NCBI GenBank assembly: GCA_964481445.1
Contig: CAYZTQ010000001.1
Location: 1 to 64,000 of the forward strand
Direction: 5' to 3'
Length of the DNA: 64,000 nucleotides
From: UBA1038 sp964481445
Lineage (GTDB): Bacteria; Bacillota; Clostridia; Christensenellales; Aristaeellaceae
This document shows positions 26,901 through 34,686 of this stretch, one piece after another; positions within the stretch are counted from its first letter, which is position 1; the number at the start of each line of letters is the position of its first letter. The position numbers and the translations under genes are program-made. The notes under the pieces are model-generated. The model saw only the letters and a list, made by a program, of their open reading frames with translations. It did no database searches and was not told the origin of the DNA.

Positions 26901-27560
26901 GACGGCCTGCTCCAGCCTGCCCGAGCTGCGCTGGGTCAGGATGTCGAAAGGGCGGATGGAATCGATCACCGTGTCGAAAAACTCGATGCGCACGGGCTGG
27001 TCGCTCTGCGGAGCAAAAACGTTCAGGATATCGCCGATCAGGGCGCACTGGCCCTTGCCTTCCACCATCGGCACCCGCTCGTAGCCCATGTCGGTCAGCC
27101 GGGCGATGAGATCAAGCGGCTCTGTCTCGTCGCCTTCGCGGATGTGTATCTCATCCCCCTGCGCGTAGCTTTCCGGCATCAGGCGCGTCAGCAGCGCCTC
27201 CGCGGGCGCCGCCAGCAGGCGCAGCTCGCCGCTTTTCAGCCGGCCCAGCACGGTCAGCCTCTGCCAATCCGCTTCCCGGCCCGACACGCCGCGCACAAAC
27301 TGCAGATCCGGCGCCTGCAGCGAGGCGGCCGCGCCCTCCAGAAACTTCGCCGCGTCCTGCGCCGCGCGGGCGGCCAGCGCTTCGGAGGAAGCTACGTACA
27401 AAACCTGTCTGCCCGTCTGCCGCGCGAGCGCCGCAGCCAAAAAGGCCCGCTGCGACTCGGTCACTTCATAGAGGGCAGCGGTCTTTCTTGCTTCGCAGGC
27501 GGCCAGCACCTGCCGCCAGCTTTCATTTTTCCTTAACAGATCAAAGGCCGTTTGCTGCAT
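23976..27560 (-). CDS. mfd: transcription-repair coupling factor
   Basis: 1194 residues, full family length. Mfd removes RNA polymerase stalled at lesions and recruits UvrA. Order of parts: UvrB-like N-terminal domains (residues 1-350), an RNA-polymerase-interacting CarD-like domain (about 495-560, FTDLSVGDYVVHEHHGIGIY), the helicase motor with Walker A LLCGDVGYGKTEVAVRAAF near residue 655 and the DEEQ box LLIVDEEQRFGV, then a C-terminal TRCF domain. It starts inside the end of pth (20-bp overlap), so the two are translated together. The pairing pth-mfd is widespread in Bacillota. Confidence 0.96.
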   Translation of the reverse strand: MQQTAFDLLRKNESWRQVLAACEARKTAALYEVTESQRAFLAAALARQTGRQVLYVASSEALAARAAQDAAKFLEGAAASLQAPDLQFVRGVSGREADWQRLTVLGRLKSGELRLLAAPAEALLTRLMPESYAQGDEIHIREGDETEPLDLIARLTDMGYERVPMVEGKGQCALIGDILNVFAPQSDQPVRIEFFDTVIDSIRPFDILTQRSSGRLEQAVFGPALEYFVPKKYRGEAAERLRAALKEESGSLKLRQLYTPQAEDASALPAAAALERDIERLLEGGSFPSMHLMANILYPATRQLCDLMDDPLIVVDTPDRSLSRLEERKSGFAQDLNLALERGEALSAQQNLLYDPEEVRERLKQQPLVTMQELLRGMAGLEPALTLSMRGQGLSRFQGRFSELALAVRQWMADGYAAAVLCSGEARAERMQRALREFGCALEISKESAPVFRPGEAALYVLPYSRGFIMEEGRLVLLTDTDVLGSGQKKAKARTGSGQKIEAFTDLSVGDYVVHEHHGIGIYQGTVRLQSEGAWRDYLLINYRGNDKLYVPLDQFERVQKYIGAEENAPRLNDLGSGEWDKQRKKVKSGLQKLAFDLVKLYAERQSVPGFAFEEHAAFENEFGERFEYELTPDQQRAVQEILDDMARPANMDRLLCGDVGYGKTEVAVRAAFRAVMNSKQVALLAPTTILVQQHWQTIKKRFEGFPVTVDYVSRFRSPKANKEVLTRAARGELDILIGTHRLLSRDVNIKNLGLLIVDEEQRFGVAHKEGIKNYKRKVDVLTLSATPIPRTLHMSMVGVRDLSLLESPPEERYPVQTYVVDYSETLVRDAIMREKNREGQVYYLYNRVADIERFAASLRRLVPEVKIAVAHGQMKENALEDVMMDFVSGSYDVLLCTTIIENGIDIPRANTIIIHDADHFGLSQLYQLRGRVGRSTRSAYAYFTVRPDRLLSETAEKRLAAIKEFTEFGSGFRIALRDLSIRGAGNMLGPEQSGQVSAVGYDLYCKMIEEAVREAKGDFSGRRESELDTRVELHINAYLPEEYVPGEAQRMEIYKRISLITGDQDKSDLVDELIDRFGEPEQPVLNLMDVAHLRALAGRLGADLVTFSQGALRLRLSQDYSEDPELIYKGMLMTGSQLTLQSGKRPALLMLLKNANDETALREGLKLMKKLMENIDRLKALEEEKAKAESPAV

Positions 27561-28122
27561 GTTCTCTCTTGTTATAACGGTTCATGGCAAGGTCGATGCC
27601 GCTTTTCACAAAGCAGTCCGCCGCGTCCGCGGCAAGGGCAAAGGCCTCGTCCATCACTTGCTGCTGATCGCCGAAGCCGGACAGCACCCAATCCTTCAGA
27701 TCCCACTGAGGGGGCGGCGCCCCCACGCCGATGCGGATACGGGGAAAGCGGTCGCTGCCCGTGACGGCAAGGATGTTGCGCCAGCCGTTGTGCGTGCCGG
27801 CTCCCCCATGCGGGCGGATGCGCACCGTACCGGGCTTCAGATCGATGTCGTCTGAGAGGATCAGCGCCTGCTCCGGCTCGATCTTGTACCAGCGCAGCAC
27901 CTCGGCTACGCTTTCGCCGCTCAGGTTCATATAGGTCTGCGGCTTGATGAGGGCCACGCGGGTCCCGTTGACGAGCCCCTCGCCGATGAGCGCCCGGCAG
28001 CGTGTTCTGTTGACGGCGATGCCGTATTTCCGGGCTAAAATATCAAGAACCTTCCAGCCCACGTTGTGGCGGGAGTTTTCGTAGGCCGCGCCCGGGTTGC
28101 CCAGGCCGATGATTGCGAGCAT
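27541..28122 (-). CDS. pth: peptidyl-tRNA hydrolase
   Basis: 193 residues. Pth frees tRNA from prematurely released peptidyl-tRNA. The N-terminus MLAIIGLGNPGAAYENSRHN has the conserved N10 and catalytic H20, and the later LSDDIDLKPGTVRIRPHGGAGTHNG segment (split here as DDIDL and GGAGTHNG) carries the conserved D and N. Length is normal. It lies 15 nt downstream of purR on the same strand and overlaps mfd at the 3' end, suggesting a purR-pth-mfd unit. Confidence 0.95.
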   Translation of the reverse strand: MLAIIGLGNPGAAYENSRHNVGWKVLDILARKYGIAVNRTRCRALIGEGLVNGTRVALIKPQTYMNLSGESVAEVLRWYKIEPEQALILSDDIDLKPGTVRIRPHGGAGTHNGWRNILAVTGSDRFPRIRIGVGAPPPQWDLKDWVLSGFGDQQQVMDEAFALAADAADCFVKSGIDLAMNRYNKREHAANGL

Positions 28123-28137
28123 GCTGTCTCCTTCAGG

Positions 28138-28953
28138 TCAGGATAAAATCCAGTCTGCCATGGTGATGGAAAGCGGCTTCTCTTCGCTGCCGCCCGAAAA
28201 CAGCAGCAGGGATTTTTCCTTCTCAATGGGCCGGCGCGGCGGCGTATCCTGCGAGAGGACGAAGCTGAGGCCGATCACCTCGACGCTGAACTCGTCCATC
28301 AGCGAAATCAGCCCCCTGGCCGTGCCGCCGCCGCGGATCAGGTCGTCCACAATCAGCGCGCGCTGGCCGGTTTTGACAGCGCGGCGGGAGAGCGACATGG
28401 TCTCAATCCGGCCGCTGCCGCTGGGGTAGTTGATGTTGACGGCGCTGCCCTCATACACCTTGCTCTGACGTCTTGCGATGACGAGAGGCACATTCATGTA
28501 GTCCGCCGTCATCATGGCGACGGGGATGCCCTTGGTTTCCATGGTGAGGATGAAGTCCGGCTTCTCCTCATACCAGGCGCAGGCGATGATCTGGCTGAGC
28601 CCGCGCACGGTGGCCGGGTCGCTCAGCACATCCGACAGGTAGAGGTAGCCGCCGGGCAGAAGCCGCTCCGGCGCCATCAGCTCCTTGATCAGGCCGGATA
28701 AAAATCGCCTTGCGCTCTCCTGCTGCGCGCAGGGGCGGAAGCGCACGCCGCCGGCCGCGCCCGCGACTGTCTGCAGCTGACCGAGGCCGTTGTGCCGCAG
28801 CGAGGCGTCGATGATGGCCATGTCCTCGCTGAGCGTGGATTTGGCCGATCCGAAGCGTTCGCTGAAGGCGGAGAAGGAAATGACCTCGTTGGGTCTTGAG
28901 CCCAGTATTCTGGTCAGGGCAGCGATGCGCTCGGTACGCTTGATCTTATCCAT
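28138..28953 (-). CDS. purR: purine operon repressor (Bacillota type)
   Basis: 271 residues. An N-terminal winged helix (KIKRTERIAALTRILGSRPN) is joined to a phosphoribosyltransferase-like domain with the PRPP motif ALIVDDLIRGGGTARG near residues 195-210. This repressor shuts off purine genes and is released by PRPP. The ATG at 28953 follows GGGAGGAAG; longer frames extend through the promoter and are rejected. Its promoter on the minus strand has an extended -10 (TGCTATAAT, 28992-28985 with TG), and a palindrome at 29027-29036 may be its own operator. Confidence 0.92.
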   Translation of the reverse strand: MDKIKRTERIAALTRILGSRPNEVISFSAFSERFGSAKSTLSEDMAIIDASLRHNGLGQLQTVAGAAGGVRFRPCAQQESARRFLSGLIKELMAPERLLPGGYLYLSDVLSDPATVRGLSQIIACAWYEEKPDFILTMETKGIPVAMMTADYMNVPLVIARRQSKVYEGSAVNINYPSGSGRIETMSLSRRAVKTGQRALIVDDLIRGGGTARGLISLMDEFSVEVIGLSFVLSQDTPPRRPIEKEKSLLLFSGGSEEKPLSITMADWILS

Positions 28954-29002
28954 GAATGCTTCCTCCCTTGCAATTCGGCACGGCATTATAGCATAGAATA
29001 TC

Positions 29003-29036
29003 GAATGATGCCATTCATTATATAAACGAACGTTCG
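29003..29036. promoter_or_regulatory. candidate operators between purR and the Nudix gene
   Basis: A perfect palindrome CGAACGTTCG (29027-29036) reads CCGAACG on the minus strand, resembling PurBox half-sites (CCGAAC). A second inverted repeat GAATG-N4-CATTC is at 29003-29016. Either could serve purR autoregulation; the first also resembles a LexA core but with no spacer. Confidence 0.4.
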
Positions 29037-29065
29037 GCTTTGAAACATCCATTTCATCTTTCTGC

Positions 29066-29094
29066 TTGAGATTCATGCCGACTGTGTATATGAT
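29066..29094 (+). promoter_or_regulatory. promoter of the Nudix gene
   Basis: TTGAGA (29066-29071), 17 nt, TATGAT (29089-29094), 25 nt before the start codon. Confidence 0.6.
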
Positions 29095-29118
29095 GGGGCG
29101 TGAAAGCGAGGGATGGAC

Positions 29119-29502
29119 ATGGTGGAAGTGGTGGCCGCGCTGATACGCAATGGTGAGAGCATTCTGATCTGCAAGCGCCCGGCCGATAAGGCGCGCGCCC
29201 TGCTGTGGGAGTTTCCGGGCGGTAAAATCGAACAGGGAGAAAGCCCCGAGGAGGCCCTGCGCCGCGAGTGCATGGAAGAGCTGGATGTGCGCCTTCGGGT
29301 CGGCGGGCTTTACATGCAGGTGACGCACGAATACCCCGACATTACCATCCGCCTGTCGCTGTACGAGGCGGTCATCCAGAGCGGCCGGCTGCGTCAAAAA
29401 GAGCACGCCGCGCTCGAATGGATCAGGCCCGGCGAGATAGACCGCTACGAGTTTTGCCCGGCGGACGCGGACATCGTGAAGAAAATCCGCGCGGAGAGCT
29501 GA
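29119..29502 (+). CDS. Nudix hydrolase, MutT-like
   Basis: 127 residues. The Nudix box is GGKIEQGESPEEALRRECME followed by ELDV, matching G-x5-E-x7-R-E-U-x-E-E, with D in place of the usual G in the last part. MutT-type enzymes hydrolyse oxidised or non-canonical nucleoside triphosphates such as 8-oxo-dGTP; several other small pyrophosphates are possible. Start choice: ATG at 29119 is 6 nt after GAGGG; an in-frame ATG at 29113 is too close to it. A terminator shared with the convergent htrA-type gene follows. Confidence 0.9.
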   Translation: MVEVVAALIRNGESILICKRPADKARALLWEFPGGKIEQGESPEEALRRECMEELDVRLRVGGLYMQVTHEYPDITIRLSLYEAVIQSGRLRQKEHAALEWIRPGEIDRYEFCPADADIVKKIRAES

Positions 29503-29518
29503 ATCAATCACATAAAAC

Positions 29519-29555
29519 GGGGGAGGCGATAAGGCCTCCCCCACAGAATTTTTCA
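29519..29555. terminator. bidirectional terminator
   Basis: GGGGGAGGC (29519-29527) pairs with GCCTCCCCC (29534-29542), followed by a TTTTT run on plus and by CGTTTT on minus. It lies between convergent genes. Confidence 0.85.
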
Positions 29556-29560
29556 GGCTA

Positions 29561-30850
29561 TTACAGGCTGTCGCTCAGGTTCTTCAGCTCTGCCGTGGTG
29601 GTCTGGTAGTCGCCTTCCTGCACCGAGCGGACATCGCCGCTTCCGCTGACGACATCGGCAAGGCCGGGGGCACGGAAGTACTTCAGCTCGACGCTGTCGC
29701 CGGCCTTCAGCTCGCTGAGGGCGCTGATGAGCGCGTCATGGCTGGAAACAACGGTGCCGTTGACTTCCACGATGATATCGCCTGCCTTCAGACCGGCCTT
29801 TTCGGCGGGAGAATCCTTCTCCACCTCGCTGATATAGGCGCCCTGCGGAAGACCGCCGGGAACGGCCGCGTTGAAGCTGTCATTCAGCGTGCCGACCATG
29901 ATGCCCAGGCGCGGACGGTTCGGGTCATCGGGCTGGGCGTTGTCCTTCACCTTCGCGTTTTTCACGGTGTCGGCGTTGTACTCTTCAAGCGCTTGACGGA
30001 TGATGGGCTTGGCCGTGTTGATGGGCACGCACATGCCGATGTTGTCAACGCTGGGGCCGTTTGAGAACATGTTGGGGCTGCTGTCATACTTGAGGGTCGG
30101 GATACCCTGCAGCTCGCCCAGCGTGTTGAACATGCCGCCGCCGGAGTTGCCGCTGGAAATAGCGGAGTCCACCTGGATCATGCTGTTGGTCACGGTCGTC
30201 CTGCGGCCGTAGCGGTCGTTGCCGCTGCCCTGGATGGAACGGTTGTAGGCGGAGACAACGCCCACGGTGACGCTGCGGTCAAATTCCTGCCCCAGCGGGT
30301 TGCCGATGACGATGGCCCACTCGCCTACCTGAATGCTGTCGCTGTCGCCCAGCTTGACGGGCTTCAGACCGATGCCGGGGACCAGCAGCACCGCGACGTC
30401 CAGCGTTTCATCGGTGGCCACCAGCGTGGCCTCGGCTTCCTTGGTGCCGTAGGTGACGGTGATGCGGCTGGCGCCCTTGATCACATGGTTGTTGGTCAGA
30501 ATGTGGCCGTACTCGCTGATGACGACGCCCGAGCCGGTGCCGGCCAGCTGCTCGCGCTGGTAGGCGGGCTCATTGAAATTGTAAAAGCCGCCGAAACCGC
30601 CGAAGCCGTTGCCGCGCGAAGTGACCATCTGGTAGTTGTTGACGCCGACCACGCTCTCGCGCACATCGTTGGCCACCTGAAGGAAGGGGCTGGTGATCTT
30701 GTCGGTGTCCGTCTTGGTTTCCACCACCGCGTCAATCTGCTCGCGGGTCAGGGTGCCGCTTGCAGCCGACGAAGTGAAGGCCAGCGATACCGCCAGCGCG
30801 AAGACCAGCAGCGCGGACAGGATACCCATCTTTTTCTTCTGATTCAACAT
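29561..30850 (-). CDS. HtrA/DegP-like membrane serine protease
   Basis: 429 residues. An N-terminal membrane anchor (residues 9-28) leads to an external trypsin-like domain with H122 in ILTNNHVIKGA, D151 in TLDVAVLL and S236 in SGNSGGGMFN. A single PDZ domain is near residues 325-400 (GLKAGDIIVEVNGTVVSSHD). HtrA proteins degrade or refold damaged exported proteins. A glycine/phenylalanine-rich loop (GNGFGGFGGFYNFNEP, 81-96) lies in the LA-loop region. Divergent from tig. A possible -10 TACACT is at 30908-30903 on minus, without a clear -35. Confidence 0.93.
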   Translation of the reverse strand: MLNQKKKMGILSALLVFALAVSLAFTSSAASGTLTREQIDAVVETKTDTDKITSPFLQVANDVRESVVGVNNYQMVTSRGNGFGGFGGFYNFNEPAYQREQLAGTGSGVVISEYGHILTNNHVIKGASRITVTYGTKEAEATLVATDETLDVAVLLVPGIGLKPVKLGDSDSIQVGEWAIVIGNPLGQEFDRSVTVGVVSAYNRSIQGSGNDRYGRRTTVTNSMIQVDSAISSGNSGGGMFNTLGELQGIPTLKYDSSPNMFSNGPSVDNIGMCVPINTAKPIIRQALEEYNADTVKNAKVKDNAQPDDPNRPRLGIMVGTLNDSFNAAVPGGLPQGAYISEVEKDSPAEKAGLKAGDIIVEVNGTVVSSHDALISALSELKAGDSVELKYFRAPGLADVVSGSGDVRSVQEGDYQTTTAELKNLSDSL

Positions 30851-31167
30851 GTAAATTCACTCCCTGTTGTTTCGTGTTGGGGCACTTTCCGTGCCTGTTC
30901 ATAGTGTACCCACCGATTTTGACATGTGCATGAACAATATGTGAATACTGGCGGAAAAGTCCGCCCGCCTGTCTATCCCGCGCGCCGGACGGGGATGATG
31001 AGGGGGCGGGCGCTTCGCACGCTGTCCGGATACATTCACGCGCCGCCCCGCGGACAGGCGGAAAAGCCTTTCAAACGCTTGCATAATATTCGCCTGCAGT
31101 GGTATTATGTAATGTAACGTTCTATGCCCTGCACGGAACGCATCGCCCAACAACTGAGGAGGTTTCC
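30851..31167. other. divergent intergenic region htrA-tig
   Basis: This 317-nt stretch holds the tig promoter at its right end (TTGCAT 31079-31084, 18 nt, TATTAT 31103-31108) and a GC-rich middle with distant inverted repeats (CCGCCTGTC near 30967 and GACAGGCGG near 31053). A 63-codon frame at 30926-31117 has no family-like content and is not called. Confidence 0.5.
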
Positions 31168-32670
31168 ATGGATTTCAGCACTGAAAAATTGTCCGGAAAT
31201 AAGGTCAAGATTTCATTCAGCGTCGCGGCGGAAGATTTTGACGCCGCCATGCAGAAGGCGTATGTCAAGACGAGAGGCCGTGTGAACGTGCCCGGCTTTC
31301 GCAAGGGCAAGGCCCCGCGCAAGCTCATTGAAAGCATGTATGGCGAAGCCGTTTTTTACGACGACGCTCTGGATCTGATCTTTCCCGACGCCTATCAGGA
31401 AGCCGTCACCAAGGGCGACCTCCATCCCGTTGACCGGCCCCAGCTGGATGTGCAGCAGATCGGCAGCGGCAAAGAACTGAAGTTTACAGTAGAAGTATTC
31501 GTCCTGCCCGATGTGACCCTCGGCGACTATAAGAAGCTGAAGGCCACCAAGCATGTGCACGATATTTCCGACGAGCAGATCGAGCACCGCATCGGCCATG
31601 ACATCGAGAAGGCCACCACCGAGCAGGATGTGACGGACCGCGCCGCCAAGGCCGGCGACATCGTGAAGATCGACTACCTCGGCACCGTGGACGGCGTGCC
31701 CTTTGAGGGCGGCAAGGCCGAAGACCAGCGGCTGGAGCTGGGCAGCAACAGCTTTATCCCCGGTTTTGAGGATCAGGTGGCCGGCATGCAGATTGGCGAA
31801 GAGAAAGACCTGAACGTCACCTTCCCCGAGCAGTATCACGCCGAACAGCTGGCCGGCAAGGCCGCTGTGTTCCATGTCAGGCTGAACGGCATCATCGAGC
31901 GCGTGAAGCCCGAGCTGGATGACGAGTTCGCGGCCGATGTCTCGCCCTATACCACCTTTGCCGAGTACCGCGAGAGCATCGTCAAAGAGCTGACCGAGCA
32001 GCGCGACCGCAACGCCGAAACCATGCTGGAAAACGATTTGGTGCAGCAGGCGGTCGATCAGGCGGACTGTGATATCCCCGAGGCCATGATTACCGACGAG
32101 CTGGAAAACACCTTCCGCAACTGGCGCATGCGCCTTGCCTATCAGGGCATCAGCGCGGAAGATTTCATGAAGTACACCGGCCAGAGCGAAGAGCAGATCC
32201 GTGAGATGATGAAGCCCGAGGCTGCCGCCAACGTGAAGACCCAGCTTGTACTGGATGCCATCGCCAAAGAAGAGAAGCTGGAGCCCTCGCAGGAAGCCAT
32301 TGACCACGAGATCGAAGAGCATGCCAAACAGATGGGCCGCGAACTCGCCCAGTACAAGGAGAGCCTCAACGAGCGTCAGCTGGCCTATTACAAGGATCTG
32401 GCCATCACCCGCATGGTGATCGACCTGCTGAAGACAAACGCCGAGGTCACGCTGCACGAGGGCCCCGCTCACGAGGATGAGCCCCTTGACGTGGCTGATA
32501 TCGTAGAGAAGGTGGAGGAAGCCCTGCCCGAGGAGGGCGAGGAAGCCCCCAAGAAAAAAGCCGGGAAGGCCGCTTCCGGGGAAGAAGAAGCCGAGCCCGC
32601 CAAAAAGGCGGCCAGGCCCCGCGCCAGGAAGACGGCCAAGGCTGAAGAGAAGCCGGAAGATCAGGAATAA
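31168..32670 (+). CDS. tig: trigger factor
   Basis: 500 residues. Trigger factor is the ribosome-bound chaperone at the exit tunnel. The N-terminal ribosome-binding domain carries the signature VPGFRKGKAPRKLIESMYGE (near residues 43-62). The FKBP-type prolyl isomerase domain is around 160-245 (AGDIVKIDYLGTVDGVPFEG), followed by the helical C-domain. The last 55 residues are a low-complexity tail of K, E, A and P (for example EEAPKKKAGKAASGEEEAEP), making the protein about 50-70 residues longer than usual. The ATG at 31168 follows GAGGAGG. First gene of tig-clpP-clpX-lon-engB. Confidence 0.96.
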   Translation: MDFSTEKLSGNKVKISFSVAAEDFDAAMQKAYVKTRGRVNVPGFRKGKAPRKLIESMYGEAVFYDDALDLIFPDAYQEAVTKGDLHPVDRPQLDVQQIGSGKELKFTVEVFVLPDVTLGDYKKLKATKHVHDISDEQIEHRIGHDIEKATTEQDVTDRAAKAGDIVKIDYLGTVDGVPFEGGKAEDQRLELGSNSFIPGFEDQVAGMQIGEEKDLNVTFPEQYHAEQLAGKAAVFHVRLNGIIERVKPELDDEFAADVSPYTTFAEYRESIVKELTEQRDRNAETMLENDLVQQAVDQADCDIPEAMITDELENTFRNWRMRLAYQGISAEDFMKYTGQSEEQIREMMKPEAAANVKTQLVLDAIAKEEKLEPSQEAIDHEIEEHAKQMGRELAQYKESLNERQLAYYKDLAITRMVIDLLKTNAEVTLHEGPAHEDEPLDVADIVEKVEEALPEEGEEAPKKKAGKAASGEEEAEPAKKAARPRARKTAKAEEKPEDQE

Positions 32671-32700
32671 TCCTCCTGCCGGCAGACAGGAGACCATGGA

Positions 32701-33318
32701 ATGAACAATAAGAACTACCTGATACCCTATGTGATCGAGCGCAGCGGAAGCGGCGAGCGTTCCTACGACATATATTCCCGCCTGCTCAAGGACAGGATCA
32801 TCTTCCTTTCCGGGGAGATTGAGGATGAGATGGCCAACGCCGTCGTCGCTCAGCTGCTGTTCCTTGAGATGGATAACCCGGACGCGGATATTTCCCTGTA
32901 CATCAACAGCCCCGGCGGCTCCGTCACCGCGGGCATGGCGATCTACGATACCATGCAGTATATCAAGGCGCCTGTCCGCACCGTATGCGTGGGCATGGCG
33001 GCCTCGATGGGCGCCTTCCTGCTGATGGCGGGCGAAAAGGGCAAGCGCATGGCGCTGCCCAACGCCGAGGTGATGATTCACCAGCCTTCGGGCGGCGCGC
33101 AGGGGCAGGCGACGGATGTGAGCATCCGCGCGGAGTGGCTGCTGCGCACCAAGAAGAAGATGAACCGCATGATGTCTGAAATGACCGGCCAGAGCATCGA
33201 AAAAGTGGCTGCGGACGCGGAGCGCGATTACTTCATGTCCGCCCAGGAAGCGCTGAAGTACGGTATTGTCGACCAGATTTATGACCCCCGCAAAAAGGAT
33301 GAGGTGAAGGATGCCTAA
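32701..33318 (+). CDS. clpP: ATP-dependent Clp protease proteolytic subunit
   Basis: 205 residues. The catalytic triad fits S102 in GMAASMGAFLL, H127 in VMIHQPSGGAQGQ and D176 in RDYFMSAQEA, each offset by five from E. coli numbering. ClpP forms a double heptameric barrel fed by ClpX, encoded next. The start follows CAGGAGACC; a second ATG five bases earlier (32696) is out of frame. Its 3' end overlaps clpX by 8 nt. Confidence 0.97.
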   Translation: MNNKNYLIPYVIERSGSGERSYDIYSRLLKDRIIFLSGEIEDEMANAVVAQLLFLEMDNPDADISLYINSPGGSVTAGMAIYDTMQYIKAPVRTVCVGMAASMGAFLLMAGEKGKRMALPNAEVMIHQPSGGAQGQATDVSIRAEWLLRTKKKMNRMMSEMTGQSIEKVAADAERDYFMSAQEALKYGIVDQIYDPRKKDEVKDA

Positions 33319-34600
33319 GGGACCGGGAGATCTGCAAAGGTCGCATCATTGCAGCTTCTGCGGAAAATCGCAAAACCAGGTCGAGCGGCTGATTGAAGGC
33401 CCCGGCGTCTATATCTGCGATGAGTGCGTGGCGCTGTGCGCCGATGTTCTGAGTGACCTTCCCAAAGAAAGCAAAAAGCGCGGCGCGCCCGAAAAGCTGC
33501 TCAAACCGGCGCAGATCAAGGAAACGCTGGATCAATACGTTATCGGGCAGGAGCATGCCAAGCGCGCCCTGTGCGTGGCGGTGTACAACCACTACAAGCG
33601 CATCCGCAGCAACGGCGACAAGAACGACGTCGAGCTTCAAAAATCAAACGTCCTGCTGGTCGGGCCCACGGGCTCGGGCAAAACCTATCTGGCCCAGTCG
33701 CTGGCCCGCATCCTGCAGGTGCCCTTCGCCATCGCCGACGCGACCTCGCTGACCGAGGCCGGCTATGTGGGCGAGGATGTCGAAAACATCCTGCTGCGCC
33801 TGATTCAGGCGGCCGACGGCGACATCAAGGCGGCCGAGCACGGCATCATTTACATCGACGAGGTGGATAAAATCGCCCGCAAGAGCGAGAATGTCTCCAT
33901 CACGCGCGACGTGTCGGGCGAGGGCGTGCAGCAGGCGCTGCTGAAGATCGTGGAAGGCACGCTGGCCAATGTGCCGCCGCAGGGTGGCCGCAAGCACCCG
34001 CAAGCCGAGATGCTGCAGATCGACACCACCAACATTCTGTTCATCGTGGGCGGCGCCTTTGACGGGCTGGAAAGTATCATCGCCAGCCGCATGGGCGGCA
34101 GAACGCTCGGCTTCGGCGCCGAGCTGGAAAGCAAGGATGACCTGCGCCTTGGCCGCGTGCTGTCGAACCTGCGGCCGGAGGATCTGGTCAAGTTCGGCCT
34201 GATCCCCGAGCTGGTGGGCCGTCTGCCCGTGATGCTGACGCTGGATAACCTGGACGAAGAGGCCATGATCCGCATCCTGACCGAGCCGAAGAACGCGCTG
34301 GTCAAGCAGTACCAGCGGCTGTTTGAGCTGGACAAGGTGGATCTGCGCTTTACCGACGAAGCCCTGCAGGCTGTTGCCAAAGAGGCCATCAGCCGCAAGA
34401 CGGGCGCGCGCGGCCTGCGCTCCATCATCGAAAGAGCTCTGCTCGATACCATGTTCGAGATTCCGGGCGAAAGCGATATCAAAAGCTGCAAGGTGACGCG
34501 CGAAGTGATAACGGAGGGGGCGGCGCCGGAGCTGATACGCGAAGTGACGCGCGCAAGAAAACGCGCTTCCGTCACTGAGCCGGTTACGGACGCGTCCTGA
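33311..34600 (+). CDS. clpX: ATP-dependent Clp protease ATP-binding subunit ClpX
   Basis: 429 residues. The N-terminal zinc-binding domain has C14, C17, C36 and C39 (CSFCGKSQ...YICDEC). The AAA+ module has Walker A VGPTGSGKTYLAQ near residue 117, Walker B IIYIDEVDKIARK, and the pore loop GYVGEDVE. The ClpP-docking loop region (about LIPELVGRLPVM onward) looks intact. The last residues (RARKRASVTEPVTDAS) are a short basic tail. It overlaps clpP, so the two are translated together. Confidence 0.97.
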   Translation: MPKGPGDLQRSHHCSFCGKSQNQVERLIEGPGVYICDECVALCADVLSDLPKESKKRGAPEKLLKPAQIKETLDQYVIGQEHAKRALCVAVYNHYKRIRSNGDKNDVELQKSNVLLVGPTGSGKTYLAQSLARILQVPFAIADATSLTEAGYVGEDVENILLRLIQAADGDIKAAEHGIIYIDEVDKIARKSENVSITRDVSGEGVQQALLKIVEGTLANVPPQGGRKHPQAEMLQIDTTNILFIVGGAFDGLESIIASRMGGRTLGFGAELESKDDLRLGRVLSNLRPEDLVKFGLIPELVGRLPVMLTLDNLDEEAMIRILTEPKNALVKQYQRLFELDKVDLRFTDEALQAVAKEAISRKTGARGLRSIIERALLDTMFEIPGESDIKSCKVTREVITEGAAPELIREVTRARKRASVTEPVTDAS

Positions 34601-34636
34601 GCCGAAAGGCCGTTATCCGTATAGTTTATTTTCATG

Positions 34637-34672
34637 CCTCTTCCTGACAGCATTGGCGGGAAGAGGTCTTTT
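34637..34672 (+). terminator. terminator-like hairpin between clpX and lon
   Basis: CCTCTTCC (34637-34644) pairs with GGAAGAGG (34659-34666), followed by TCTTTT. It lies just 15 nt before lon, so lon either depends on read-through or starts separately; no clear promoter was found between. Confidence 0.65.
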
Positions 34673-34686
34673 GACAGGAGGGCCTT

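Noticed and set aside
29027..29036. LexA box upstream of the Nudix gene
   Set aside because: The palindrome CGAACGTTCG lacks the 4-nt spacer between GAAC and GTTC, so a PurR-like reading is preferred, at low confidence.
30926..31117. Small gene between htrA and tig
   Set aside because: No ribosome site before its start, arginine-rich, and it overlaps the tig promoter.
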